DNA of 64,000 bases from GCA-002726655 sp046582185 (GTDB lineage: Bacteria > Pseudomonadota > Gammaproteobacteria > Pseudomonadales > Azotimanducaceae), in assembly GCA_046582185.1 (NCBI GenBank), contig JAYGEX010000040.1, positions 124,001-188,000 of the forward strand, written 5' to 3'. A model generated the notes under the pieces. That model saw nothing but the letters and a program-made list of their open reading frames with translations, was not told where the DNA came from and ran no database searches. Both the position numbers and the translations under genes were made by a program. Shown here piece by piece: positions 8,516 through 17,025 of this stretch; the first letter of the stretch is position 1, and each line of letters opens with the position of its first letter.

Positions 8516-9841
8516 CTATGCCCTGATTGTTACCGGTAGTTCGCGGATACCATGGATAAAGTTTGACTTCAAATAGACTGGATCTCCTGTAACTTCAATG
8601 TTGGGATAGCGTTTGATTATTTCATCCCACAACACATTGAGCTGCATCTCACCGAGGCGATTGCCAACGCAGCGATGAATGCCAAAGCCAAAGGAGAGAT
8701 GTTTACGCGGTGTATCGCGGTCAATGATGAATTGGTTGGCATTCGGAATCTCGGATTCATCGCGATTACCGGAGATATACCACATCACAACCTTATCCAT
8801 TTTCTTGATTTTCTTACCGCCAATTTCAGTATCTTCCATTGCAGTCCGACACATGTGAGCAACAGGCGACTGCCAGCGGATGATCTCTGGCACCATTTTC
8901 GGAATTAGCCCTGGGTTCTGACGCAACTTCTCATACTCGTCTGGATTCTTGTTCAGCGCAAGGACGCCGCCAGAGATGGAATTACGTGTGGTGTCGTTGC
9001 CGCCGACAATGAGCAGTAACATATTCCCCAAAAATTCATTCGGTGTCATGTTTCGTGTGGATTCGCCATGAACCAACATGGAGATCAGGTCCTGGCCAGG
9101 TTCACTCCTGGATTGTCGCTCCTTCCAAACCGCATCGAAATACTCAAAGCACTTCCACAACTCCTGGAAACCTTCCTCTTGTGTTTCAAAGAAATCAGGG
9201 TTGCCAAGATTTTCCACTGCATCCGACCAATAGATCAGTTTGTGACGATCCTCCTGAGGTACATCAAATATGGTCGCCAGCATCTGTCCGGTGAGTTCAA
9301 CCGAAACTTCCCTTACCCAATTAAATTCTTCATTGATGGGAAGGTTGTCTAATATGGTTCCGGCTCGCTCCCGGATCAAACCTTGCAGCTCTTGAATTCT
9401 CTTTGGTGTAAATGAAGGTGTTATGACCTTGCGTTGCTCGTCATGTTTTGGTGGATCTGACATGATAAACATCGGCAGATGATAGGGTGAGTCTTCAACC
9501 GCTTCGCTGGTTGCCTGACCACCAATGCGAATGCCTCCATTGTTGATATCCGATGAAAAAATCTGATGGTTGGTATCCACATGCATAATGTCTTTGAACT
9601 TCGTGACTGACCAAAACGAACCAAACATGCTTTGTTCAGTGTAGTGAACGGGGTCTTCCGCCCGCAGACGCTCAAAGTAAGGCTCAAACTTATCATGTTC
9701 AAATAATGATGGATGACTGGGATCGAGATCAGCAAGCGGTATCGCATGTGGGTCTCTATTTACATCGATTGCCCACTTATCCTGTGCTTCACGATTGGTG
9801 AGTTGTACGACTTCTTCCGTTTCTTTTTTACTCTCTGACAT
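8516..9841 (-). CDS. Cytochrome P450, CYP153 (alkane/fatty-acid omega-hydroxylase) type
   Basis: This is a 441-residue soluble class I P450. The heme-binding loop is FGFGIHRCVGNRLGEMQL with the proximal Cys at about residue 391. The I-helix oxygen-binding stretch is LLIVGGNDTTRNSISGG and the K-helix ExxR is PEIIRWQSP. The wording of VVMWYISGNRDE, SDPPKHDEQRKV and the end FIHGIRELPV is close to what I recall of CYP153 enzymes, which oxidise the terminal carbon of medium-chain alkanes, fatty acids or terpenes. CYP153 needs ferredoxin and ferredoxin reductase, and neither gene is next to it here. The stop is TAG, at the family's normal end. Confidence 0.85.
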   Translation of the reverse strand: MSESKKETEEVVQLTNREAQDKWAIDVNRDPHAIPLADLDPSHPSLFEHDKFEPYFERLRAEDPVHYTEQSMFGSFWSVTKFKDIMHVDTNHQIFSSDINNGGIRIGGQATSEAVEDSPYHLPMFIMSDPPKHDEQRKVITPSFTPKRIQELQGLIRERAGTILDNLPINEEFNWVREVSVELTGQMLATIFDVPQEDRHKLIYWSDAVENLGNPDFFETQEEGFQELWKCFEYFDAVWKERQSRSEPGQDLISMLVHGESTRNMTPNEFLGNMLLLIVGGNDTTRNSISGGVLALNKNPDEYEKLRQNPGLIPKMVPEIIRWQSPVAHMCRTAMEDTEIGGKKIKKMDKVVMWYISGNRDESEIPNANQFIIDRDTPRKHLSFGFGIHRCVGNRLGEMQLNVLWDEIIKRYPNIEVTGDPVYLKSNFIHGIRELPVTIRA

Positions 9842-9987
9842 GGTGTATCCAATGGTTGAGCCTCATATCCAGTGAATAAAGCACCTATTCATGTTGGCGT
9901 CAATGTCCCAGTGCAGAATCCAGACATGCTGGATAACATTAGATTCAAAGTGAATTGCCAAATGGCGGTTTACAGCCGGGCTTGTCC

Positions 9988-11430
9988 TCAGGTGCCACAA
10001 AACGTGCGATGCACTTTCTGCTGCTCGGTAGGCGCCATCGCATAGTGTGAATCACGAAGCGATGTTTCATATGGGTTCCGCAGGACATCCACGAGTACAT
10101 GGAATGGCTGAAAGTCTTGCTCATTGACGGCGGAACTAATCACCTCCTCTATCCGGTGATTTCTCGGGATGATGAGGGGATTCTTAATCGTCATTAATGA
10201 CTCACTATTTACTTCTCTATCAAGGCGCGCGCGCCAACGAGACAACCATGGTGAGAAGGATTCCGGCAGCGACGTAATGTCCTGAGAAAGGTGTTCTTGT
10301 AATGCTGTGAATGTGAGCGTGTAATCCATAGACTCTTCTGTCATCAATTCAAGCAAGTCGCTCACCAGGGCCTCATCCTGTTCGTCCAGGGACGACAAGC
10401 CTATTTTCTGACCCATGCCAGACTGATAATGGCGGGAATAAATGCCATCAAAGTTGTCCAGGAAAGCCTTTGCCTTTTCGACCGCCTTCTCTTCATCATC
10501 TGCAATCAGCGGCAGCAGGCACTGAGCTAGCGCCGTCAGGTTCCATTTGGCTATTGCCGGCTGATTGCGGTATGCGTAACGTCCACCAGTATCGATGGAG
10601 CTGAACACCATCCCAGGAAGGTAGGTATCCATAAAGGCGCAGGGGCCATAGTCAATTGTTTCACCGGAAAGCAGCATATTGTCTGTATTCATCACACCAT
10701 GGATAAAGCCAACTTGTTGCCAGTTGGAAACCAACGTTGCCGTCGTCTCGATAGCGGCCTCGAGCAGCGCCAGATACGGCTCATCACTTCCTGAAGCATC
10801 CGGGTAGTGTCGCTGAATGACATGATCGGCGAGAATCTTCAATGCCTCAGTATCACCTCTTGCCGCAAAGTATTGGAATGTACCAATCCGGATATGGCTG
10901 CTGGCAATTCTCGTTAATACCGCACCAGGCAGGGCTTCCTCACGCATGACCATTTCACCACTGGTAACAACCGCCAGACTTCTGGAGGTGGGAATACCCA
11001 GCGCAAACATTGCCTCAGATACAATATATTCCCTCAAAACTGGCCCCAGCGGTGCGCGCCCGTCACCGCCACGGGAGTATGGCGTGCGCCCGGAGCCTTT
11101 CAACTGAATATCAAATCGTTCGCCGTCAACTGAAACAAGCTCGCCGAGCAGGACTGCGCGTCCATCCCCAAGCTGCGGATTCCAATTCCCAAATTGATGA
11201 CCAGCATAAACTGTAGCAATAGGTTCTGCACCACCTGGAATTTTGTTACCTGCGAGCGCTGCAAGCCCACCATCTGAGCGTAACCAGTCGAGATCCAGTG
11301 CCAGCTTTGCGGCAAGACCTTCATTCACCTGAATAATCTGAGGCGAAACGACCGGCGTTGGCAACTGGGCAGAATAAAATCGCTCGGGCAGCCGGCGATA
11401 ACTGTTGTCAAAGTTGATTGCTGTATTCAT
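9988..11430 (-). CDS. selO: Protein adenylyltransferase SelO (YdiU family)
   Basis: SelO is a pseudokinase-fold enzyme that transfers AMP from ATP to Ser, Thr or Tyr of proteins and is linked to the oxidative stress response. The 480 residues match the bacterial length. Visible marks are TVYAGHQFGNWNPQLGDGRA, the phosphate-binding KGSGRTPYSRGGDGRAPLG, the catalytic-loop equivalent IHGVMNTDNML and the metal-binding DYGPCAFMD. The C-terminus ends in a cysteine context (FCGT), the place where some homologues carry selenocysteine; here it is an ordinary Cys codon. The ATG at 11430 was chosen over a GTG one codon earlier. Confidence 0.92.
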   Translation of the reverse strand: MNTAINFDNSYRRLPERFYSAQLPTPVVSPQIIQVNEGLAAKLALDLDWLRSDGGLAALAGNKIPGGAEPIATVYAGHQFGNWNPQLGDGRAVLLGELVSVDGERFDIQLKGSGRTPYSRGGDGRAPLGPVLREYIVSEAMFALGIPTSRSLAVVTSGEMVMREEALPGAVLTRIASSHIRIGTFQYFAARGDTEALKILADHVIQRHYPDASGSDEPYLALLEAAIETTATLVSNWQQVGFIHGVMNTDNMLLSGETIDYGPCAFMDTYLPGMVFSSIDTGGRYAYRNQPAIAKWNLTALAQCLLPLIADDEEKAVEKAKAFLDNFDGIYSRHYQSGMGQKIGLSSLDEQDEALVSDLLELMTEESMDYTLTFTALQEHLSQDITSLPESFSPWLSRWRARLDREVNSESLMTIKNPLIIPRNHRIEEVISSAVNEQDFQPFHVLVDVLRNPYETSLRDSHYAMAPTEQQKVHRTFCGT

Positions 11431-11533
11431 CACATACCAGGGTCAGGTGTATTGCGCAATTTTCAATCATAGAACGCGTGGAAGCGAGCTAATTAGGCCA
11501 CAATCTTCGATTCGACATCAGGAAATCGCGGAA

Positions 11534-11716
11534 TCTGGACACCCAGGATTTAATCATGAGGAATCTGGAGGAGAAATTGGACACCCATGATTTTGCAATA
11601 GAAATTCAGACACCTAACATTTAATCATCACCCTATTTATTAGATTTAAAGGTTCGGAATCAATTTCCTGGCTATCCGACATTTATTTTTTTACTGAAAT
11701 CCTGGGTGTCCAATAG
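11534..11716. repeat. Cluster of short repeats with core TGGACACCCA, direct and inverted
   Basis: In the 469-bp gap between SelO and the acyl-CoA dehydrogenase gene, the motif tctggacacccaggattt occurs at 11534-11551, ttggacacccatgatttt at 11578-11595, a decayed ttcagacacctaacattt at 11605-11622, and an inverted copy aaatcctgggtgtccaa at 11697-11713. The rest of the gap shows no coding signal. Such GGACACCC repeats often flank REP-associated tyrosine transposases, so this may be the scar of such an element with its transposase lost. That origin is inference. Confidence 0.55.
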
Positions 11717-11899
11717 TTTTCTGTTCAGCGAGATCGCGTACTTGAGTTTTGATTGGAAAATTCATATCTGCGGCTTTTCAAAAAGACAGATCTTAGCAAG
11801 CGCAATCATAATCTATCCCATGGGAAAAGCCTCGTATTTCTTAAGCGCGCGCCTGTACGACGCGGGCATTACATGGATTTACCGAGCCCTAAATCATGC

Positions 11900-13093
11900 T
11901 TAATCTGGCAACAACAAGACCCGCTTGGCAATCACGTTCAGCTGCACTTCGGAGGTTCCGCCCTCAATGGAATTTGCTCTGGATCTCAGCCACTCTCGCG
12001 TAGTTGAAAGCTCACGCTCACTGAAAGCATCCCCTTCCCAGCCAGAAGATTGACTCCCCTGAATGCGCAGCAACAATTCATATTTGTCTTTGTTAAGTTC
12101 CGTACCATAAAGCTTGAACATAGATGATGCCGGGCTTACCGCATTGGCAACTTTTGATTCAGCGACGGATCTCTGTATGGTTAAGGCAAAGGCTCTCTTG
12201 TCCATTTGATGCCGCGAAATGGAGTTACGGATGCCTGCATCCGCGATCTTATTGTCATGACTGCCGAAATATCGTTTCGCCTGATTTTGCATGGAATTGC
12301 TGGAGTCCCCGGCACTACCACCAACACCCATATTACTGATCATGTTTCTTTCGTGTTGCAGTAATTTCTTTGCGAGGGTCCAGCCTTCATTCACATTGCC
12401 CATCAAGTTAGCGCGTGGCACTTCGACATCATCGAAGAATGTTTCACAAAATGGCGATTCTCCTGATATCAGCTGAATGGGTTTGGTTTTCACCCCCTTG
12501 GAAGTCATATCAAAGAGCAGGAAACTGATGCCGCTGTGCTTTGCTGCATTTGGGTCGGTCCTGACCAGGCAGAAAATCCAGTCAGCCTCATTGGCGTAAG
12601 AAGTCCAGATCTTGGAACCATTAACAATATAATTATCGCCATCAATCACAGCTTTGGTTTGCAGACTGGCAAGATCTGATCCCGAGCCAGGTTCGCTATA
12701 TCCCTGGCACCAGCGGATTTCACCCTTGATGATCTTTGGAATGTGTTCCTGCTTTTGCTCCTCTGTACCGTATTCCAGCAGTACCGGCCCCAACATACTG
12801 ATGCCAAAAGAAACCAGCGGCATTCTTGCATGGATACTGGCAAGCTCCTGTTGCAGGATCAGGTTCTCCTCCTTGTTGAGACCGCCTCCACCGTACTCTG
12901 TCGGCCAGGTTGGGCATGTCCAACCTTTCGCTCCCATTGCATCAAGCCACTGTTTGGCCTCGGGGTTCTTGAATACGGCATGACGGCCACCCCATACAGT
13001 ATCGTCGTCACTGGTCTGGGGGGTACGCATCGTCGGCGGGCAATTGCCTTGCAACCAGTTGCATACTTCTATACGAAAATCATTAAGGCTCAT
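11900..13093 (-). CDS. Acyl-CoA dehydrogenase family protein
   Basis: This is a 397-residue FAD-dependent acyl-CoA dehydrogenase. The flavin/substrate loop is WCQGYSEPGSGSDLASL, the strand IVNGSKIWTSYANEADW follows, and the C-terminal helix region reads SIEGGTSEVQLNVIAKRVL. The family introduces the alpha-beta double bond in acyl-CoA esters and passes electrons to ETF. A seven-residue longer frame begins at 13114, but MSLNDFRIEVCNW is the natural start. It is divergent from the two amidohydrolase genes, with a 114-bp gap that must hold both promoters. Confidence 0.88.
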   Translation of the reverse strand: MSLNDFRIEVCNWLQGNCPPTMRTPQTSDDDTVWGGRHAVFKNPEAKQWLDAMGAKGWTCPTWPTEYGGGGLNKEENLILQQELASIHARMPLVSFGISMLGPVLLEYGTEEQKQEHIPKIIKGEIRWCQGYSEPGSGSDLASLQTKAVIDGDNYIVNGSKIWTSYANEADWIFCLVRTDPNAAKHSGISFLLFDMTSKGVKTKPIQLISGESPFCETFFDDVEVPRANLMGNVNEGWTLAKKLLQHERNMISNMGVGGSAGDSSNSMQNQAKRYFGSHDNKIADAGIRNSISRHQMDKRAFALTIQRSVAESKVANAVSPASSMFKLYGTELNKDKYELLLRIQGSQSSGWEGDAFSERELSTTREWLRSRANSIEGGTSEVQLNVIAKRVLLLPD

Positions 13094-13207
13094 TCTTGTT
13101 CCAATTAAATGCAAAAGCCTATTCAGCCCTTGAAAACCGGCGGCGTCAAGTTTGCATCTACCTTAAGCTTTGGCTACATTAATAAACTTTCCATACTGGT
13201 AATTTTT

Positions 13208-14428
13208 ATGAGCTCCGAGCCTTATATCCTGATAACGGCAGATACCCATGCTGGTGGAAGCCACGAGCAGTATCGTGAATATCTTGACCCGAAATACAGG
13301 GCACAGTTTGATGAATGGAGAGGTGGATACAAGAACCCTTCCCAGGCACATTATGCCGCTAAGAAACTACGGAACTGGGATCTGGATATCAGAACCAACG
13401 ATCAAAACAGCCAAGGCGTTGTCGGCGAAGTGGTATTCCCCAATACGGTGCCTCCGTTCTTTAATAAGAGTGTGGTGACGGCTCGCCCGCCTTCTGCTGA
13501 AAACTATGAACTTATCCAGGCGGGCATTCGCGCCCACAATCGATGGTTGGTCGATTTTTGTGGGCAAGACCCGGACCGCCGTGCCGGTATTGGTTTGATA
13601 TTGCCAAACGACCTTGATGAGGCCGTCAAGGACATTGAATTTATTGCCAAGTCAGGCTTGCGCGGCGGCGTACTGTTGCCGTTGATCCCTCCTGATTGCA
13701 CCCACGTTAAACCCTTATATGATCCAGCCTGGGACAAAGTGTTCGCCGCAATCCAGGATCATGACCTGGTCATGAACCAACATTCAGGCCAGGGGTCGCC
13801 GGACTATGGCGAAGGTATGGTCGCTGAAGCATTGTGGATCACGGAGATAACTTACTACTGCCAGGCTGGGTTCCGGCACCTGATCATGAGTGGCGTGTTC
13901 GAGAAGTATCCAAGGCTTAAATACATCCTCACTGAATCCGGGTGTTCATGGGCGCCTGCCCTGCTCGCGCAAATGGACCGGATTCATATGGGCATGAAGT
14001 TTGGCGCCATCGGCGAATTGAACTATGGCGATATGGAATGGGTATTAAAAGAATCGCCAAGTTTCTATGCAGCTCGAAACTGCTGGTATGGCGCAAGTTT
14101 CCCAAGCGATGAAGATCTTGCCGGAATCGATAAAATTGGCATCGATAAAGTGTTATGGGGCAACGATTATCCCCACTATGAAGGTACCTTCCCTTACAAC
14201 CTTGAATCACTACGATTGACCTTTAGCAATATTCCGGAAGATCATCGTCGAAAGTTACTGGGCCTGAATGCCGCTGAACTCTATAAGTTCGACCTGGACA
14301 AACTACTGCCATTGGCGCAGAAGTTCGGGCCAACGCCAGAGCAAGTTAATGTACCCTTGCCAAGAGAAGACATCCCAACAGATTCAATGTGTTATCTGTT
14401 TCAAACGGCGCTGAGCAAGGGAAGTTAA
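13208..14428 (+). CDS. Amidohydrolase family protein (PF04909 type, ACMSD-like)
   Basis: This is a 406-residue TIM-barrel metal-dependent hydrolase or decarboxylase. Metal-ligand marks are ILITADTHAGGSHEQY at the first strand, VMNQHSGQG in the middle, the turn LTESGCSWAPALLAQMDR and the late acidic VLWGNDYPHYEG. PF04909 members hydrolyse C-C or amide bonds or decarboxylate aromatic and aliphatic acids. The start was placed at ATG 13208 (MSSEPYIL); a longer frame begins upstream without a ribosome site. A second, shorter member of the same family follows 26 bp downstream, so the two likely form an operon, perhaps as partner subunits or consecutive steps. Confidence 0.82.
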   Translation: MSSEPYILITADTHAGGSHEQYREYLDPKYRAQFDEWRGGYKNPSQAHYAAKKLRNWDLDIRTNDQNSQGVVGEVVFPNTVPPFFNKSVVTARPPSAENYELIQAGIRAHNRWLVDFCGQDPDRRAGIGLILPNDLDEAVKDIEFIAKSGLRGGVLLPLIPPDCTHVKPLYDPAWDKVFAAIQDHDLVMNQHSGQGSPDYGEGMVAEALWITEITYYCQAGFRHLIMSGVFEKYPRLKYILTESGCSWAPALLAQMDRIHMGMKFGAIGELNYGDMEWVLKESPSFYAARNCWYGASFPSDEDLAGIDKIGIDKVLWGNDYPHYEGTFPYNLESLRLTFSNIPEDHRRKLLGLNAAELYKFDLDKLLPLAQKFGPTPEQVNVPLPREDIPTDSMCYLFQTALSKGS

Positions 14429-14454
14429 GCGGCAACCACAAAGGAACTAATAAT

Positions 14455-15315
14455 ATGTCCATACCTGAAGGAATTGGTATCGTCGATACGATGATCGGTT
14501 TTCCCGCTGAAGATTTCGCCATGTACGACTTCATTCGCGACCAGCTCAAAGATGGCTCTACCAACTTTGATTTCCCCGTTGAATATATGTTTAAGCAAGT
14601 GCCTAAAGAATTGTACGGAAGCACTGGCGACCCTATCAAACTCACCTTAAATGAAATGGACAAATACAATATCAAGATTGGCTTAATCGGTGCAGGCGGC
14701 GAAATCAGCAGACAAGCTGTGGCACAGCATCCGGATCGATTCGTGACCCAGGGTTCCGTCGATCCAAATAAAGGCATGGAAGGCATACGCGATATGGTCC
14801 GCCAGTATGAAGAATATGGCGTATCGTCATTTGGCGCTTTCAATGCCGGCTTCAACCCACAGGTTGCCATTAACGATGCCAAGATGTATCCCATCTATGC
14901 CAAGTGCGTAGAGCTGGATGTACCTATCTTCTCCTGCGCGGGCGTACCCGGGCCCCGCTTCCCCATGTGGCCGCAGAAGGTCGAGCATATCGATCAGGTG
15001 ATGTACGACTTTCCTGAACTGGTATTTGTCACCCGGCATGGCTGCGAGCCATGGGAAGACCTGGCAATAAAGCTCATGCTCAAGTGGCCTAACCTCTATT
15101 ATTCAACCACTGCATTTGCGCCAAAACACTATCCGCAGGCGATCGTTGACTACGCCAATTCCAGGGGAGCCGACAAGATCATCTATGGGGGCTATTTCCC
15201 CATGGGTTTGTCTCTGGAGCGCATCATGGGCGATATGGAGCAGGTACCTTTTAAGGATAGCGTCTGGCCGAAGTTCCTCAGTGAAAATGCCCGAAAGGTC
15301 CTGAAAATTAAGTAA
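14455..15315 (+). CDS. Amidohydrolase family protein (PF04909 type), shorter paralogue
   Basis: This is a 286-residue TIM-barrel protein from ATG 14455 (MSIPEGIGIVDTMIGFP). The core reads IGLIGAGGEISRQAVAQHPDRF, then SFGAFNAGFNPQVAINDA, VPIFSCAGVPGPRFP, FVTRHGCEPWEDLA and an end with KIIYGGYFPMGLSLERI. The N-terminal metal motif is DTMIGF rather than the usual DxHxH, so its metal set is unlike that of the 406-residue neighbour. It may be a metal-poor or non-catalytic partner of that neighbour; this is inference. The short spacing supports cotranscription. Confidence 0.75.
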   Translation: MSIPEGIGIVDTMIGFPAEDFAMYDFIRDQLKDGSTNFDFPVEYMFKQVPKELYGSTGDPIKLTLNEMDKYNIKIGLIGAGGEISRQAVAQHPDRFVTQGSVDPNKGMEGIRDMVRQYEEYGVSSFGAFNAGFNPQVAINDAKMYPIYAKCVELDVPIFSCAGVPGPRFPMWPQKVEHIDQVMYDFPELVFVTRHGCEPWEDLAIKLMLKWPNLYYSTTAFAPKHYPQAIVDYANSRGADKIIYGGYFPMGLSLERIMGDMEQVPFKDSVWPKFLSENARKVLKIK

Positions 15316-15412
15316 CTATTCTCGCCAACAAAAACCACCGAATAGGAAGCGCCAACAAAACTTTCGCCGATATTGCACCATTCGTCAAAAAATACGGCAA
15401 CTCATCGCCGCT

Positions 15413-15922
15413 TTGCTGCTATCTGATATCCATCAAATTATTCATGTTCGACCAAACCTTTATGGGCATTGGGCTTGTCGCTGTGCCAAAAAATTTGCGA
15501 ATACCGACTGGCAGAAAACGATGGACTTCGCCATGCGGAACTTCAAGGACGAGAGTTTTATCTCCCAGTATCTATCACCAAAACTGATTCGCGAATTTCG
15601 CTTCTTTTCAATTCTTGATGATGAGGAGCAAGACTATATAGGAATATCAAATATTCACGATGATGACGGGTATCAGAAGCTGCGCCAAAAATTATCAACA
15701 CAATATCAATTGAGTTACTAGGAACCCAATCTACAAGTCTATAACGTTAATGTTCATGGGGACCGCACATTGACCTTGCGCCACTATCAGGACAACAAAC
15801 GTCCACTATCTAAGGCAACAGATGAAGTCTTAAAACACCTGCATAGATTATGGGGATTCAAGGTAGAGATAGAAACCGTACAACCAGATGGAAGCTGCAG
15901 TATCAGCCACAAATGTGAGTAG
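15413..15922 (+). pseudogene. Broken SpoVR (YcgB) gene, C-terminal third
   Basis: The frame carries clear SpoVR family sequence: DWQKTMDFAMRNFKDESF, then YLSPKLIREFRFFSILDD, SNIHDDDGYQKLRQKL and TQYQLSY. It meets an amber codon at 15719-15721 and continues in the same frame with EPNLQVYNVNVHGDRTLTLR and STATDEV-like KATDEVLKHLHRLWGFKVEIE to a stop at 15922. Intact SpoVR is about 500 residues, and the N-terminal two thirds are missing. Upstream of DWQKT the frame is already degenerate. SpoVR normally works with the PrkA kinase and YeaH in stress or stationary phase; neither is here. The region 15316-15412 holds nothing recognisable. Confidence 0.8.
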
Positions 15923-16017
15923 TTGCGTCGTCATTCAAAATGAAACAAGCTGTGCGCCAATTTAACCAGATTGGGATCTAGTGTCCTGGCGATGAGCAGT
16001 AGCGATGAGAGGCAACA

Positions 16018-17025
16018 ATGAGTAGTGATAGGCAATCCGAAGAACTTAACTTTGACGGGCAAGTAGCGCTCATCACTGGTGCAGGCCGTGGCCTAGGCAG
16101 GGAACATGCACTCTTGCTGGCGTCTCGTGGATGCAAGGTTGTCATCAACGATCTCGGCAGTGCTTATGATGGCACCGGCAGCGCAGAGGGCAAAATCGCA
16201 GATCAAGTCGTCGCAGAGATCAAAGCAGCAGGCGGCGACGCAGTTGCAAACTATGACTCGGTTGAACAAGGTGCACTCATCGTTAAAGATGTCATAGCGG
16301 CATACGGCCGCCTCGATATTGTCGTTAACAATGCCGGTATTCTTACGCCGGAAGTCTGGTCTGAACTCACGCTCGAATCCTGGCAACGAACTCTGAATAT
16401 CAATCTCACCGGCGTATTCTCTGTGATGAAGGCGGCATGGCCGATATTCGTTGCGCAAAAGTATGGGCGTTGCATCATGACATCATCCCCCGCCATATAC
16501 GGCGCTGGTGTTGCCGCATATTCGGCGAGCAAGGCAGGATTGATTGGATTATCCAATTCACTTCAGTTCGAAGCAAAAAAGCTAAAGATGGATATCAAAT
16601 GCAATATCCTGATACCACAGGCGGATACCAGAATGACGCGAGACTTTGGCTCGGCAATAGATGAGCGCCGAATTAAACAAGGCAAATCGGCCGCACGAAA
16701 AGCGCCAGCAGAGATCATGCAGCGGCTGTCACCAGACAAGGTTGCAGCAATGGTAGTTTGGCTTGCCCATTTAAGCTGTACATCAGAAGCCAGCATTCAC
16801 GAGGCAGGCGGTGGTTACTTTTCCCAACTGCGCTGGAGCAGGTCAGCACCCCTGTTCGCCACTGAAAAAGATGGCGTTGAGGGAGCACCAGTACCGGAAA
16901 ACATCAGAGATGGGTTGGCAACGCTTTCAGATTTTGAAAACGGCCAGATACCGCCATCTGGCGATGGCTCAATGGGCGCTCCCAGTGCATTGGAACAAAT
17001 ATTTGCACATTTGAAGTCAGACTAG
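16018..17025 (+). CDS. SDR oxidoreductase, MFE-2 dehydrogenase-like
   Basis: This is a 335-residue NAD(P)-dependent short-chain dehydrogenase. The cofactor turn is ITGAGRGLGREHALLLASRG, followed by VVINDLGSAYDGTGSAEG, a spacing typical of the dehydrogenase unit of multifunctional beta-oxidation enzyme type 2. The catalytic set is NNAG, then TSSPAIYGAGVAAYSASKAG with Tyr and Lys. The C-terminal part after about residue 250 extends beyond a basic SDR, as in that subfamily. A likely role is 3-hydroxyacyl-CoA oxidation for branched or sterol-type chains. It ends 9 bp inside the convergent serine-hydrolase gene. Confidence 0.85.
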   Translation: MSSDRQSEELNFDGQVALITGAGRGLGREHALLLASRGCKVVINDLGSAYDGTGSAEGKIADQVVAEIKAAGGDAVANYDSVEQGALIVKDVIAAYGRLDIVVNNAGILTPEVWSELTLESWQRTLNINLTGVFSVMKAAWPIFVAQKYGRCIMTSSPAIYGAGVAAYSASKAGLIGLSNSLQFEAKKLKMDIKCNILIPQADTRMTRDFGSAIDERRIKQGKSAARKAPAEIMQRLSPDKVAAMVVWLAHLSCTSEASIHEAGGGYFSQLRWSRSAPLFATEKDGVEGAPVPENIRDGLATLSDFENGQIPPSGDGSMGAPSALEQIFAHLKSD

